This document shows positions 37,605 through 47,184 of a stretch of DNA of 64,000 nucleotides, piece after piece. The DNA is taken from NCBI RefSeq assembly GCF_018406605.1, contig NZ_AP024545.1:2170001-2234000 (forward strand), read 5' to 3'. Numbering within the stretch: position 1 is the stretch's first letter; each line of letters begins with the position of its first letter. The notes beneath the pieces are model-generated. The model was not told the DNA's origin and searched no databases. It saw only the letters and a list, made by a program, of their open reading frames with translations. The stretch is from Noviluteimonas caseinilytica. Its GTDB lineage: Bacteria; Pseudomonadota; Gammaproteobacteria; Xanthomonadales; Xanthomonadaceae. The translations under genes and the position numbers were made by a program.

Positions 37605-39839
37605 ATGGCACGTGCAGGGTGGGCGGGTGCGGCAATGGTGGCGGGGTTGCTGGCGTGCGGGCTCGCGTACGCGGGAGGGCCGAAGGCGGCGGCGCGGCAG
37701 ACCGCTGTCGTCGACGCCGGCGTCCTGCGCTTGCGGCTGTCGGTGCCCGGCGCCACCGATGCCGAGTCGGGATGGGCCCTCCAGCTCCGCGATCCGGATC
37801 GGCCGCGCGTCCCGGGCAACACGGACCCGGTGCATTCGCTGCCCGAGCGACTGGCCCCGCGCATCACCTCGACCGACGACGGATACGTCCGCGTGTCCTT
37901 CGCGCTGCAGCCCGGCGAACACGTCTACGGATTGGGCGACAAGGCCGGTCCGCTCGATCGCCGCGGCCGCACGTTCACGTTCTGGAATACCGACGCCTAC
38001 GCGTGGGACGCCGCGCGCGATCCGCTGTACAAGGCGATCCCGTTCGCGCTGGTCGTCGGCAAGGACGGGGCGTACGGCTTGCTGCTCGATGATCCGCGGC
38101 GCAGCACGTTCGACGTGGGGCAGACGGATCCGTCGCGGATGGTGGTGACCGTCGAAGGCGGTGCGATCGATGTCTACGTGATCGCCGGGCCCACGCCGCG
38201 CGACGTGCTGCAGCGCTACGTCGACCTCACCGGCCATGCGCCGCTGCCGCCGAAGTGGGCGCTGGGGTTCCAGCAATCGCGTTACACGTATGTGCCGGAA
38301 GCACGCGTGCGCGAAGTCGCGGACACGTTGCGCGCGCATCGCATTCCCGCCGATGCGATCTACCTCGACATCGGGTTCCAGGACGCGAACAAACCGTTCA
38401 CCGTTGACCGCAAGCTGTTCCCGAATTTCGGGAAGATGATCGGCGACCTGCGCGCGCAGGGGTTCAACACGGTGCTGATCACCGACCTGCACATCGCGAA
38501 ACAGGCGGGCTATGCGCCGTACGACAGCGGCGTGGCGCAGGATGTGTTCGTCAAGCGCGCGGGCGCGGACTACGTCGGCAACGTGTGGCCCGGCCCGAGC
38601 GTCTTCCCGGATTTCACGCTCACGCGCGTGCGCGACTGGTGGGGCGAGTTGTACACGGACTTCGTGCGCATGGGCGCGGCGGGGTTCTGGAACGACATGA
38701 ACGAGCCGTCCGTGTTCGACGTCCCCGGTGGCACGATGCCCGGCGACGTGGTGCATCGCCTCGACGACGGCAGCACGCGCACGCACCGCGTGCTGCACAA
38801 CGCGTACGGCATGCAGAACGCGCGCGCGACGTACGAGGGCTTGTTGAAGCTGCGGCCAGGCGAGCGTCCCTTCGTGCTGACGCGCGCGGCGTTCGCGGGC
38901 ACGCAGCGTTACGCGGCGACGTGGACCGGCGACAACTCGGCGAGCTGGCAGCACCTCGCGCAGAGCACGCCGAACCTGTTGTCGCTCGGGTTGTCGGGCA
39001 TGGCGCTGGCGGGCGACGACATCGGCGGGTTCATCGGGTCACCGCCGGCGGATTTGCTCACGCGCTGGTACCAGCTGGGCGCGTGGAATCCGGTGTTCCG
39101 CAGCCACGCGGCGACGGATACGCGCGGGCACGAGCCGTGGGTGGACGGGCCGGCGCAGGAAGCGCTGCGGCGCGCGGCGATCGAACAACGCTACCGGTTG
39201 ATGACTTACCTCTACACGGCGGCGGAAGAGAGCGCGCGCACCGGCGCGCCGATCATGCGACCGGTGTGGTTCGACGACGTCGCCGCGGCGGGGAGCGATC
39301 GCGATTTCCTGTTCGGCGCGGACCTGTTCGTCGCGCCCGTCGTCGACGAGCGCGTCGATGCGCACACGGTGCAGTTGCCGCGCGGCACCTGGTACGGGCT
39401 GCGCGATGGCGTGCAGCATGCGGATGCGAAGCCGCTGGTGCTGGATCCGCGGCCGGCCGACGTGCCGGTGTATGTGCGAGCGGGCGCCATCATTCCGATG
39501 CAGCCCCTGGTGCAGTCGACGAGCGAAACGCCGAAGGGTCGACTTGAAGTGCACGTGTGGTGGCCGGTCGGTGGCGGCCCGTGCGCGGGTTCGCTCTACG
39601 AAGACGACGGCCACACCATGGCGTACCAGCGCGGCGAGTTCCTGCGCGTGCGTTTCTCGTGCCATGCGCTCGACGGGGTCATGACGCTCGAGGCCGTCAA
39701 CGAACACGCCGCCTTCGTCCCCTGGTGGCGCGAAATCGTCGTGATCGTGCACGGCCCCAAGGGCGGGCCCGGCAAGGAAGGCGCGCGCATCCGCGACGCG
39801 CGCGCCGGATGGAAGGTGACGCTCCGTCAGCCCGGATAG
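37605..39839 (+). CDS. GH31 alpha-glucosidase family protein
   Basis: The 744-residue enzyme is a glycoside hydrolase of family 31. The nucleophile motif WNDMNEPS places Asp364 and the acid/base is probably Asp443 in ATWTGDNSASW. Also typical are YGLGDKAGPLDRRG in the N-terminal domain and FQDANKPFTVDR. A signal peptide (AAMVAGLLACGLAYA) directs it out of the cytoplasm. An AGGAGGG ribosome binding site lies 5 nt before the ATG. The substrate is likely an alpha-1,4-linked glucan or oligosaccharide. Its 3' end overlaps the convergent AbgT gene by 13 nt. Confidence 0.9.
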   Translation: MARAGWAGAAMVAGLLACGLAYAGGPKAAARQTAVVDAGVLRLRLSVPGATDAESGWALQLRDPDRPRVPGNTDPVHSLPERLAPRITSTDDGYVRVSFALQPGEHVYGLGDKAGPLDRRGRTFTFWNTDAYAWDAARDPLYKAIPFALVVGKDGAYGLLLDDPRRSTFDVGQTDPSRMVVTVEGGAIDVYVIAGPTPRDVLQRYVDLTGHAPLPPKWALGFQQSRYTYVPEARVREVADTLRAHRIPADAIYLDIGFQDANKPFTVDRKLFPNFGKMIGDLRAQGFNTVLITDLHIAKQAGYAPYDSGVAQDVFVKRAGADYVGNVWPGPSVFPDFTLTRVRDWWGELYTDFVRMGAAGFWNDMNEPSVFDVPGGTMPGDVVHRLDDGSTRTHRVLHNAYGMQNARATYEGLLKLRPGERPFVLTRAAFAGTQRYAATWTGDNSASWQHLAQSTPNLLSLGLSGMALAGDDIGGFIGSPPADLLTRWYQLGAWNPVFRSHAATDTRGHEPWVDGPAQEALRRAAIEQRYRLMTYLYTAAEESARTGAPIMRPVWFDDVAAAGSDRDFLFGADLFVAPVVDERVDAHTVQLPRGTWYGLRDGVQHADAKPLVLDPRPADVPVYVRAGAIIPMQPLVQSTSETPKGRLEVHVWWPVGGGPCAGSLYEDDGHTMAYQRGEFLRVRFSCHALDGVMTLEAVNEHAAFVPWWREIVVIVHGPKGGPGKEGARIRDARAGWKVTLRQPG

Positions 39840-41365
39840 ACCAGCGGCGCCCCCGGCCCGATCGGCCACCCGAAGGCGATCCACAGCGCGAACAACACCG
39901 TCCACCCGATCGAGAACACCACCGAGTACGGCAGCATCACCGAGACCAGCGTGCCGAGCCCGGCCTTCGGTTCGTAGCGCTGGAAGAACGCGATGATCAG
40001 CGCGAAGTAACTCATCATCGGCGAGATGATATTGGTCACCGAGTCGCCGATGCGATAGCCGGCCTGCGTGAGTTCCGGCGAATAGCCGAGCAGCATGAAC
40101 ATCGGCACGAAAATCGGCGCCATCAACGCCCACTTCGCCGACGCCGAGCCGATGAAAAGGTTGGCCACCGCCGTGATCGCGACGAGCCCGACGAACAACG
40201 GGATCGCCGACAGGTCCAGGCCCTGCAGCACGGCGACCAGTTTCACGGCGAGGATCAACCCGAGCTGCGTCCACCCGAAGAACGCGACGAACTGCGCCGC
40301 GAAGAACACCAGCACCAGGTACCCGCCCATCGTCGACAGGCTTTGCCCCATCCCGCGGATCACGTCCGCATCGTTGCGGATCGTGCGCGCGCCGACGCCG
40401 TAGGCCACGCCTGCGACCACGCCGTACAGGAAGATCAGCACGACGATGCCCTTCATGAAAGGCGAGTCGAGCACGCTGCCGGTGGCGGCATCGCGCAGGA
40501 AGCCATCGGCGGGCAGCAGGCCCCACAACAGCCACGCACTGAGCGCGAGCGTGGCGTACAGCGCCCAGCGCAGGCCCCGGCGTTCGAGCGCATCCGGCGG
40601 CGCGATCGCTTCGCTCGGGTTGATGTCGGGCAGCGAGGTGAAGCGCGGCGCGACGATGCGCTCGGTGACCCACGTGCTCAGGCCGACGACCAGCGGCGTG
40701 GACGCGATCATGAAGTACCAGTTGGCCGCGGCGCTCACGGTGTACGCAGGCTGGATGAGGCGCGCGGCTTCCTGCGACAGGCCCGACAACAGCGGATCGA
40801 TGGACCCGAGCAGCAGGTTGGCGGAATACCCGCCCGACACGCCCGCGAACGCGGCGGCCATGCCGACGATCGGATGCCGGCCCGCGCCCTGGAACATCAG
40901 GCCCGCGAGCGGGATCAGCAGCACGTAGCCGATCTCGCTCGCCATGTTCGACATCACGCCGGCGAACACCACGACCGGCGTGAGCGCCCACATTGGCGCC
41001 GCGAACACGAGCCGACGCAACGCCGCACCGATCAACCCCGAGTGTTCCGCCACGCCGATGCCGACCAGCGAGACCAGCACCGCACCGAGCGGCGCGAAGC
41101 CGGTGAAGTTGGTGACGAGCCCCGTGAGCATGCGATGCAAGCCCTCGCGTCCGAGCAGGTTGACCGCGTGGATGGTTTCGCCGGTGGCCGGATGCACCGC
41201 GGTGAGGTCGAACCGCACCGCCAGCCACGACGCGCACACCACGCCGAAGGCGAGCAGCGCGAACAACGTGGCCGGATGCGGCAAGGCATTGCCGCCGGTT
41301 TCGACGATGCGGAGGAATCGGTCGAGCAGGCTGCGCGAGGGCGCGAGGGTCGGTGTGGTCGCCAT
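39827..41365 (-). CDS. AbgT family transporter
   Basis: The 512-residue inner-membrane protein has about eleven hydrophobic segments. Stretches such as FAPLGAVLVSLVGIGVAEHSG, GVMSNMASEIGYVLLIPLAG, SANLLLGSIDPLL, and the C-terminal AGYRIGDSVTNIISPMMSYF are typical of AbgT. The family imports p-aminobenzoyl-glutamate or exports sulfonamide antimetabolites; other members may carry dipeptides. The start at 41365 is preferred; a GTG at 41410 would add 15 residues. It converges with and overlaps the GH31 gene by 13 nt. Confidence 0.9.
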   Translation of the reverse strand: MATTPTLAPSRSLLDRFLRIVETGGNALPHPATLFALLAFGVVCASWLAVRFDLTAVHPATGETIHAVNLLGREGLHRMLTGLVTNFTGFAPLGAVLVSLVGIGVAEHSGLIGAALRRLVFAAPMWALTPVVVFAGVMSNMASEIGYVLLIPLAGLMFQGAGRHPIVGMAAAFAGVSGGYSANLLLGSIDPLLSGLSQEAARLIQPAYTVSAAANWYFMIASTPLVVGLSTWVTERIVAPRFTSLPDINPSEAIAPPDALERRGLRWALYATLALSAWLLWGLLPADGFLRDAATGSVLDSPFMKGIVVLIFLYGVVAGVAYGVGARTIRNDADVIRGMGQSLSTMGGYLVLVFFAAQFVAFFGWTQLGLILAVKLVAVLQGLDLSAIPLFVGLVAITAVANLFIGSASAKWALMAPIFVPMFMLLGYSPELTQAGYRIGDSVTNIISPMMSYFALIIAFFQRYEPKAGLGTLVSVMLPYSVVFSIGWTVLFALWIAFGWPIGPGAPLVYPG

Positions 41366-41460
41366 GGGAGTCCGCGGTGCGAGGGAGGTGCGTGGGATAA
41401 CGCACTCCACTGCCGTGGACTAGGCGATGCAATTGTCAGTTGGGGCGGAATTTGCCCGGG

Positions 41461-44400
41461 TTACGCGTTGCCACCGATCCACGGCTTCGCCAGCGCCAGC
41501 CGCACGGTGCGCACGGCCGGCAACGCGCGCAACACGCCCGGCAAGGCCGCATCGGCGCGGATGCCCTGGCCGCCGTTGATGTTCAACCGGCCCACGGCCG
41601 TCGACGTGATGGCTTCCAGCAACATCGGCGTGGCGCCCGGCGAGTAGGGCAGCAACGCGCGTTCGAACTGCGCCAACGCATCCTTCTGCCGCAGGTCCAG
41701 CTTCACCGACAGGCGTTGTGCGTACTGCGCGCACACCTGCCCGAAATCCCAGCAGCGCTTCGCCCGCAGCGAAAACCCGCCGCTGAACTCGTCTTCGCGC
41801 AACCCGCCTTCGACGATGAGGATGCGATCGCGCGTCAGCAACTGCGCGAAGCTGTAGTACGCCTCGGCGAAGAACGCGCACTCGATGCGCCCGCGCCCGT
41901 CCTCCAGCTGCACGAAGGCCTGGCTGTCGCCGCGCTTGCGCATGCCGACCACTTGCCCGGCGAGCACCACCTGCATTTCCGGGCGCCACCCCTTGCGTTC
42001 GCTGTCGGGGCGCTCGCTCCACATGCGATCGAGGTCGCTGAGGTCGTGGCCCACCAGCCCGCGCAACTCGTCGCGATACGGATCCAGCGGATGGCCGCTG
42101 AGGTAATGGCCGAGCGTTTCGCGTTCGCCCTGCAGCTTCTGCTGCAGCGGCCACTCGTCGAGGTCCGCCAGCGTGAGGTGCAGCGCGGGCGCTTCCGGCA
42201 TCGCGCCGAACAGCGACACCTGGCCGGCCTCGCGTTCGCGCGCCAACTGCTCGGTGGCCTTCAGCACTTCCGGCAACTGCGCCATCAGCGACGCGCGATT
42301 GCGCCCGAGCGCATCAAGCGCACCGGCATTGACCATCGCTTCCAGCGCACGCCGGTTGAGCTTGGTGGAATCCACGCGCTTGCAGAAATCCAGCAGGTCC
42401 GCGAACGTGCCGCCGCGCGCGCGTTCTTCGGCGATCGCTTCGCACGCACCGCGGCCGACGCCCTTCACCGCGCCGAGGCCGTAGCGGATCGTCTTGGGAT
42501 CCTTCGCTTCGAACATGTACACCGACGCGTTGACGTCCGGCGGCAACACCTCGAGTTTCAGCGCACGCGCTTCGTCGAGGAAACCGACCACCTTGTCCGT
42601 GTTGTCCATGTCCGACGACAACACCGCCGCCATGAACTCGGCGGGGTAGTGCACCTTCAGCCACGCGGTCTGGTAGGCGACCAGCGCGTACGCCGCCGAG
42701 TGCGACTTGTTGAAGCCGTACTCGGCGAACTTTTCCATCAAGTCGAAGATCGACGAGGCCACGCGCGCGTCGACGCCCTGCGCGGAAGCGCCGGTCTCGA
42801 ACTTGACGCGTTCCTTGGCCATCTCCTCGGGCTTCTTCTTGCCCATCGCGCGGCGCAGCAGGTCGGCGCCGCCGAGCGAATAGCCCGCCAGCACCTGCGC
42901 GATCTGCATCACCTGTTCCTGGTACACGATCACGCCGTAGGTCGGCGCGAGCACGGGTTCCAGCAACGGATGCGGATACGTCACGGCCGCGTTGCCGTGC
43001 TTGCGGTCCACCCAGTCGCGGTCCATCCCCGAGCCCAGCGGGCCGGGACGGAACAACGCGGCGAGCGCGATGATGTCTTCGAACGTATCGGGCTTGGCGC
43101 GCTTGAGCAGCTCGCGCATGCCGCGCGATTCGAACTGGAACACCGCGACGCTGTCGCCGCGCGCGAACAGGTCGTAGGTGGGCTTGTCGTCCAGCGGCAG
43201 CGCGATGATGTCGAGCGGTTCGCCGCCTTCGGCGGCGCGGCGCACGTTGATCGCCTTCACCGCCCAGTCGATGATCGTGAGCGTGCGCAGGCCGAGGAAG
43301 TCGAACTTCACCAGGCCGATGGATTCGACGTCGTCCTTGTCGAACTGCGTCACCGGGTTGCGGCCGCGGCCGTCGGCGTCGTGTTCGGCGAACAGCGGGC
43401 AGAAGTCGGACAGCGGACTCGGCGCGATCACCACGCCGCCGGCGTGCTTGCCGGCGTTGCGCGTCAGGTCTTCCAGGTCGCGCGCCAGCGACAGCAGGTC
43501 GCGGACGTCGTCCTCGGCCGCGTTGCGCTGCATCAGCTCCGCGGAGGCGAGCTCGGGGTTCTTGCGCGCGGCGTCGGATTCGCCCAGCGCATCGTCCAGG
43601 CTCACGCCCAGCGTGAGCGGGATCAGTTTCGCGATGCCGTCGACGAAGCCGTACGGATGCCCGAGCACGCGGCCGGTGTCGCGCACCACGGCCTTCGCGG
43701 CCATCGTGCCGTAGGTGATGATCTGGCTGACGCGGTCGCGGCCGTACTTCGCGGCGACGTAGTCGATGACTTCGTCGCGGCGGTCCATGCAGAAGTCGAT
43801 GTCGAAGTCGGGCATCGACACGCGTTCGGGATTGAGGAAGCGCTCGAACAGCAAGTCGTACGGCAGCGGGTCCAGGTCGGTGATGCCCAGCGCCCAGGCC
43901 ACCAGCGAACCCGCACCCGAACCGCGGCCCGGACCGACGGGGATGTCGTGGTCCTTCGCCCAGTTGATGAAGTCGGCCACGATCAGGAAGTAGCCGGGGA
44001 AGCCCATCTTGATGATGACGTCGAGCTCGATCTCCAGGCGCTCGAAATAGGTTTCGCGCGTGTGGCCCGCGGCGATCGGCGCCTTCTCCAGGCGCTTGAC
44101 CAGGCCTTCGCGCGCCTGCACGCGCATCCAGCTGTCCAGCGTTTCGTCGTCGGGCACCGGGAACGCGGGCAGGTAGTACGTGCCGAGGCGCAATTCCAGG
44201 TTGCAGCGCGTGGCGAGCGCGATCGCGTTGTCGATCGCGTCGGGCACGTCGGCGAACAATTCCGACATCGCCTCGGACGATTTGACGAACTGTTCGGTGC
44301 TGTAGTCCTTCGGGCGTTTCGGATCGTCGAGCACGCGGCCCGTCGCGATGCACACGCGCGCTTCGTGCGCTTCGAAGCCATCGGCGTCGAGGAAGCGTGC

Positions 44401-44988
44401 GTCGTTGGTCGCGATGACCGGCAGCCCGCGGCGCGTCGCGGCGTGCAACGCAAATGCATTGAACGTGTCTTCGCCTTCGCGCGCGGTGCGCGAGAGCTCC
44501 AGGTACATGCGCTCGCCGGTGTGGCGTTGCCAGTCGGCGAGCCATTGTTCGGCGAGCTCGTGCTTGCCCGCGGCGGCGAGGCGGCCCGCTTCGCTGTGGC
44601 GCCCCGCGAGCGCAAACAGGCCTTCGTTTTCGTCGCGCAGCCACGCGGGGCGCACGACGACGCCATCGTTGCGATGGCCTTCCATCCACGCGCGCGTCAG
44701 CAGGCGCGACAGGCTGAGGTAACCGGCACGATCGCGGCACAGCAGGGTGAGGCGCGTGGGCGCTTCGTCGCCATCGGCGAGCAGGATGTCGGCACCGGCG
44801 ATCGGCTTGACGCCCGCGCCTTCGGCTGCCTTGTAGAACTTCACCAGCGCGAACAGGTTGTTCTGGTCGGTCACCGCGACCGCGGGCTGGCCCAGCGCCA
44901 CGCACCGCGCGACCAGCTCCGGGATCCGGATGGTCGAGTCGACCAGCGAGTACTCGCTGTGCAGGTGCAGGTGGGCGAAAGCGGGCAT
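41461..44988 (-). CDS. dnaE: DNA polymerase III alpha subunit
   Basis: The 1175-residue replicative polymerase has an N-terminal PHP domain (HLHLHSEYSLVDSTIRI), the catalytic core with GPGRGSGAGSLVAW and the aspartate motif MPDFDIDFCMDRRDEV, then EKFAEYGFNKSHSAAYALVAYQ, a helix-hairpin-helix region and an OB-fold (VVLAGQVVGMRKRGDSQAFV) near the C terminus. The length is normal for DnaE1. The start at 44988 gives MPAFAHLHLHSEYS. It is separated from rnhB by a regulator and a DUF1232-like gene. Confidence 0.97.
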   Translation of the reverse strand: MPAFAHLHLHSEYSLVDSTIRIPELVARCVALGQPAVAVTDQNNLFALVKFYKAAEGAGVKPIAGADILLADGDEAPTRLTLLCRDRAGYLSLSRLLTRAWMEGHRNDGVVVRPAWLRDENEGLFALAGRHSEAGRLAAAGKHELAEQWLADWQRHTGERMYLELSRTAREGEDTFNAFALHAATRRGLPVIATNDARFLDADGFEAHEARVCIATGRVLDDPKRPKDYSTEQFVKSSEAMSELFADVPDAIDNAIALATRCNLELRLGTYYLPAFPVPDDETLDSWMRVQAREGLVKRLEKAPIAAGHTRETYFERLEIELDVIIKMGFPGYFLIVADFINWAKDHDIPVGPGRGSGAGSLVAWALGITDLDPLPYDLLFERFLNPERVSMPDFDIDFCMDRRDEVIDYVAAKYGRDRVSQIITYGTMAAKAVVRDTGRVLGHPYGFVDGIAKLIPLTLGVSLDDALGESDAARKNPELASAELMQRNAAEDDVRDLLSLARDLEDLTRNAGKHAGGVVIAPSPLSDFCPLFAEHDADGRGRNPVTQFDKDDVESIGLVKFDFLGLRTLTIIDWAVKAINVRRAAEGGEPLDIIALPLDDKPTYDLFARGDSVAVFQFESRGMRELLKRAKPDTFEDIIALAALFRPGPLGSGMDRDWVDRKHGNAAVTYPHPLLEPVLAPTYGVIVYQEQVMQIAQVLAGYSLGGADLLRRAMGKKKPEEMAKERVKFETGASAQGVDARVASSIFDLMEKFAEYGFNKSHSAAYALVAYQTAWLKVHYPAEFMAAVLSSDMDNTDKVVGFLDEARALKLEVLPPDVNASVYMFEAKDPKTIRYGLGAVKGVGRGACEAIAEERARGGTFADLLDFCKRVDSTKLNRRALEAMVNAGALDALGRNRASLMAQLPEVLKATEQLAREREAGQVSLFGAMPEAPALHLTLADLDEWPLQQKLQGERETLGHYLSGHPLDPYRDELRGLVGHDLSDLDRMWSERPDSERKGWRPEMQVVLAGQVVGMRKRGDSQAFVQLEDGRGRIECAFFAEAYYSFAQLLTRDRILIVEGGLREDEFSGGFSLRAKRCWDFGQVCAQYAQRLSVKLDLRQKDALAQFERALLPYSPGATPMLLEAITSTAVGRLNINGGQGIRADAALPGVLRALPAVRTVRLALAKPWIGGNA

Positions 44989-45063
44989 GCCGGGACGTTG
45001 GCTTGGGTGCCCGGCAGTGTGGGGGGAGGGGGAGGGGCGGACAAGTTCTTGACAACGAAAGGC

Positions 45064-45123
45064 GGGAACAGGGAACAGGGAACAGAAGTTCAGTCCGTTC
45101 CCTGTTCCCCGTTCCCCGTTCCC
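45064..45123. repeat. Heptamer palindrome, copy 2 (upstream of dnaE)
   Basis: Three tandem GGGAACA units (45064-45084) face four inverted CGTTCCC/TGTTCCC units (45096-45123) with an 11-nt loop. The element lies just downstream of the DUF1232-like gene and upstream of dnaE, both on the minus strand. It could fold into a long hairpin in the transcript of either. Confidence 0.88.
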
Positions 45124-45134
45124 GCTCCAACGCG

Positions 45135-45755
45135 TCAGCCGCCGACGTGGAAGGGATTCTCTGCGTGGCCCGAATAGCTGTAGTGGCTCGCGTTCACGCG
45201 CATGTTGTGCTGCCACAGCGCGATCTCGGCCAGGCGGTCGCGGATCCACGCGGCGCGCTGTTCGCTGCCTTCGCCGGCGGGCTGGTGCTCGCTGCGGTAG
45301 GCGCAGAAGTCGCGGTAGTCCTCGACCTCCGAGGCGAACGCAGGCCACGCCAGTTCCAGCAGCAGGACGTCGTCGAGCTTGCCCAGCAGCGGTTCGTGGT
45401 CCGGGATCAGGTCGTCGTCCTGGTCCAGGTAGGCCATCAGCTTGGCCAGGCGGGCGCGGACGGAATCCGGCGGGTCCCAGCAGTCGTCGTCGAGCATGTG
45501 CCGCAGTTCCTCGATGCGGCGCAGGCGGCGGTCCAGCACGTCCTGGGCGGCCTGCGGCGGCATGGAGGCCAGCCAGATGCACAGGTTGCGCACGCGGTCG
45601 GCATCGACGCGCACGGCGTCGGGATAGAGCTCGTGGAGCAAGGCATCGAACTGCGCGACGGCTTCGCCACGCAGGACCGGACCCGGGGCTGAGGGGTCGG
45701 TGCCGAAGGACATCGGCAGGGGCTCATCGGTCAGGGTGGGGGTGTAAAGACGCAT
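45135..45755 (-). CDS. YkvA/DUF1232-like protein
   Basis: The 206-residue acidic protein contains, around residues 110-150, a segment KLMAYLDQDDDLIPDHEPL followed by GKLDDVLLLELAW, which resembles the DUF1232/YkvA signature (xYLxxPxDLIPDFxPxLGxLDD). Other regions are rich in Asp, Leu and Arg and predicted to be helical. Function of the family is unknown. The start at MRLYTPTLTD faces the divergent winged-helix gene across a 230-nt structured spacer, which suggests co-regulation. A heptamer palindrome follows its stop. Confidence 0.7.
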   Translation of the reverse strand: MRLYTPTLTDEPLPMSFGTDPSAPGPVLRGEAVAQFDALLHELYPDAVRVDADRVRNLCIWLASMPPQAAQDVLDRRLRRIEELRHMLDDDCWDPPDSVRARLAKLMAYLDQDDDLIPDHEPLLGKLDDVLLLELAWPAFASEVEDYRDFCAYRSEHQPAGEGSEQRAAWIRDRLAEIALWQHNMRVNASHYSYSGHAENPFHVGG

Positions 45756-45848
45756 GGCGCACCTCCCAAGTGTCCGGCTGCGAACGGGGGGTGGGGCGGG
45801 CGTCGGCCGGAAGCGGCGCGGGTCCCGATGCCGGGCACGGAATGCGGT

Positions 45849-45879
45849 GCATCCCGCCGGCATCTCCCTAGCGGGATGC
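45849..45879. promoter_or_regulatory. Hairpin in the divergent DUF1232-regulator spacer
   Basis: A perfect 9-nt inverted repeat (GCATCCCGC / GCGGGATGC) with a 13-nt spacer lies near the middle of the 233-nt divergent region between the DUF1232-like gene and the winged-helix regulator. Another symmetric element (CCCGGCCGGG) lies about 35 nt further right. These could be operator sites for the adjacent regulator. No confident sigma-70 promoter is visible. Confidence 0.4.
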
Positions 45880-45988
45880 AGGATGAGTCTGCGCCGTTGC
45901 GTCGGGGATGTCCCGGCCGGGAAGTCGGGGTGCCGAACGTCCCGACCGACGGTAGCCGGGCCCGCGAGGATTGCGCGTTGGCGAGGGA

Positions 45989-46474
45989 ATGCAGACCCCC
46001 ATGCGTGACCGGAACGAATCCTGGCGCTTCGACGATGTCGAGGTGCGCGGCCGTGCGAACGAAGTGCGCCGCGGCGACCGCGCCATCGGCGTGGAACCCA
46101 AGGCCCACGCGGTGTTGCTGGTGCTGCTGTCACGCGCCGGCGAGGCCGTGGGGCGCGAAGCGCTGCTCGACACGGTGTGGGGCCATCGCCACGTCACGCC
46201 CAGCGTGCTCAACCGGATCATCGCCCAACTGCGCCGCGCGCTCGGCGACGACGCGGCCAATCCGAAGTACATCCAGACGCTGCACGGCCGCGGTTATCGC
46301 TTCATGGTGAAACCCGAGCGGGTGTTGCCCGATGGCGCGAGCCAGCATCCGGAGACACCGCTGGATGCGGCGGACGCGGCTCACGAGGACGACGACCATC
46401 CGATGGATTCCGCCGATCCGCGCAATCCGGCGCGTCCCGCGTCCGCGCCGCATCACCCGGCGCGCAATCGCTGA
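45989..46474 (+). CDS. Winged-helix transcriptional regulator (OmpR-type DNA-binding domain only)
   Basis: The protein of about 161 residues has an OmpR/PhoB-type winged-helix domain near residues 10-105: IGVEPKAHAVLLVLLSRAGEAVGREALLDTVWG, then HVTPSVLNRIIAQLRRALGDDAANPKYIQTLHGRGYRF. No receiver domain precedes it and no membrane helix follows; the C-terminal tail is acidic and Pro/Ala-rich. It therefore is not a classical two-component response regulator. ATG at 45989 or 46001 could start it. It is divergent from the DUF1232-like gene and convergent with rnhB. Confidence 0.85.
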   Translation: MQTPMRDRNESWRFDDVEVRGRANEVRRGDRAIGVEPKAHAVLLVLLSRAGEAVGREALLDTVWGHRHVTPSVLNRIIAQLRRALGDDAANPKYIQTLHGRGYRFMVKPERVLPDGASQHPETPLDAADAAHEDDDHPMDSADPRNPARPASAPHHPARNR

Positions 46475-46476
46475 GT

Positions 46477-47136
46477 TCAGCCCGCTTCCGGCTCCGCGAG
46501 CAGCGGTTCCAGCAGCAACGACCCCTGCAAGGATTCGCGCACCGGCATGAAGCTGCGCCGGTGGTGCGGGCACGGGCCATGCATGCGCAACGCCGCCAGG
46601 TGCTGCGGCGTCGAATAGCCCTTGTGTTCGTCGAAGCCGTACTGCGGCCACTGCGCGTGCAGGCCGACCATGTGGCGATCGCGCGTGACCTTGGCGAGGA
46701 TCGAGGCGGCCATGATCGCGCGGTCGCTCGCATCGCCACCCACCAATGCTTCGGCGGGGCACGGCAGCATGCGCGGGATCGCGTTGCCGTCGATGCGCGC
46801 GAGCGCGCAGGCATGGCGCACGCCTTCCACCGCCAGGCGCATGCCGAGCATGGTGGCGTGGTAGATGTTGATGCGATCGATGTCGTCGACTTCCACGCTC
46901 ACGATCTTGTACGCCATCGCGCGATCGACGATGCGCAGGAACAACTCCTCGCGGCGTTCCGCGTTGAGCTGCTTCGAATCGGCGAGTCCGTTGATCGGCG
47001 TGCGGCCAGGCGCGAACACCACGGCGGCGACGACGACCGGTCCCGCGAGCGGCCCGCGGCCGGCTTCATCGACGCCGGCGTAGCGCTGCTGGCGCGGATC
47101 GGCGCTGTCGGTGGCGAGGGCGGGTTCGAAGGACAT
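46477..47136 (-). CDS. rnhB: Ribonuclease HII
   Basis: The 219-residue enzyme removes ribonucleotides from DNA. Acidic motifs GVDEAGRGPLAGPVVVAAV, PINGLADSKQLNAERREELF, ASDRAIMAASILAKVTRDR and YGFDEHKGYST are all intact. It follows lpxB; an upstream in-frame ATG at 47184 lies immediately after the lpxB stop and would add 16 basic residues, so coupling from there is possible. It ends the lpxD-fabZ-lpxA-lpxB-rnhB string. Confidence 0.95.
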   Translation of the reverse strand: MSFEPALATDSADPRQQRYAGVDEAGRGPLAGPVVVAAVVFAPGRTPINGLADSKQLNAERREELFLRIVDRAMAYKIVSVEVDDIDRINIYHATMLGMRLAVEGVRHACALARIDGNAIPRMLPCPAEALVGGDASDRAIMAASILAKVTRDRHMVGLHAQWPQYGFDEHKGYSTPQHLAALRMHGPCPHHRRSFMPVRESLQGSLLLEPLLAEPEAG

Positions 47137-47184
47137 GGCGGGCGAGGGCGGGCGGCGGCGCGAGCGTGCGACGGCGCGACGCAT

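Noticed and set aside
45064..45123. Heptamer arrays as possible CRISPR or VNTR loci
   Set aside because: The units are 7 nt, there are no spacers and the arms are inverted, so they are not CRISPR; they are palindromic, not simple tandem repeats.
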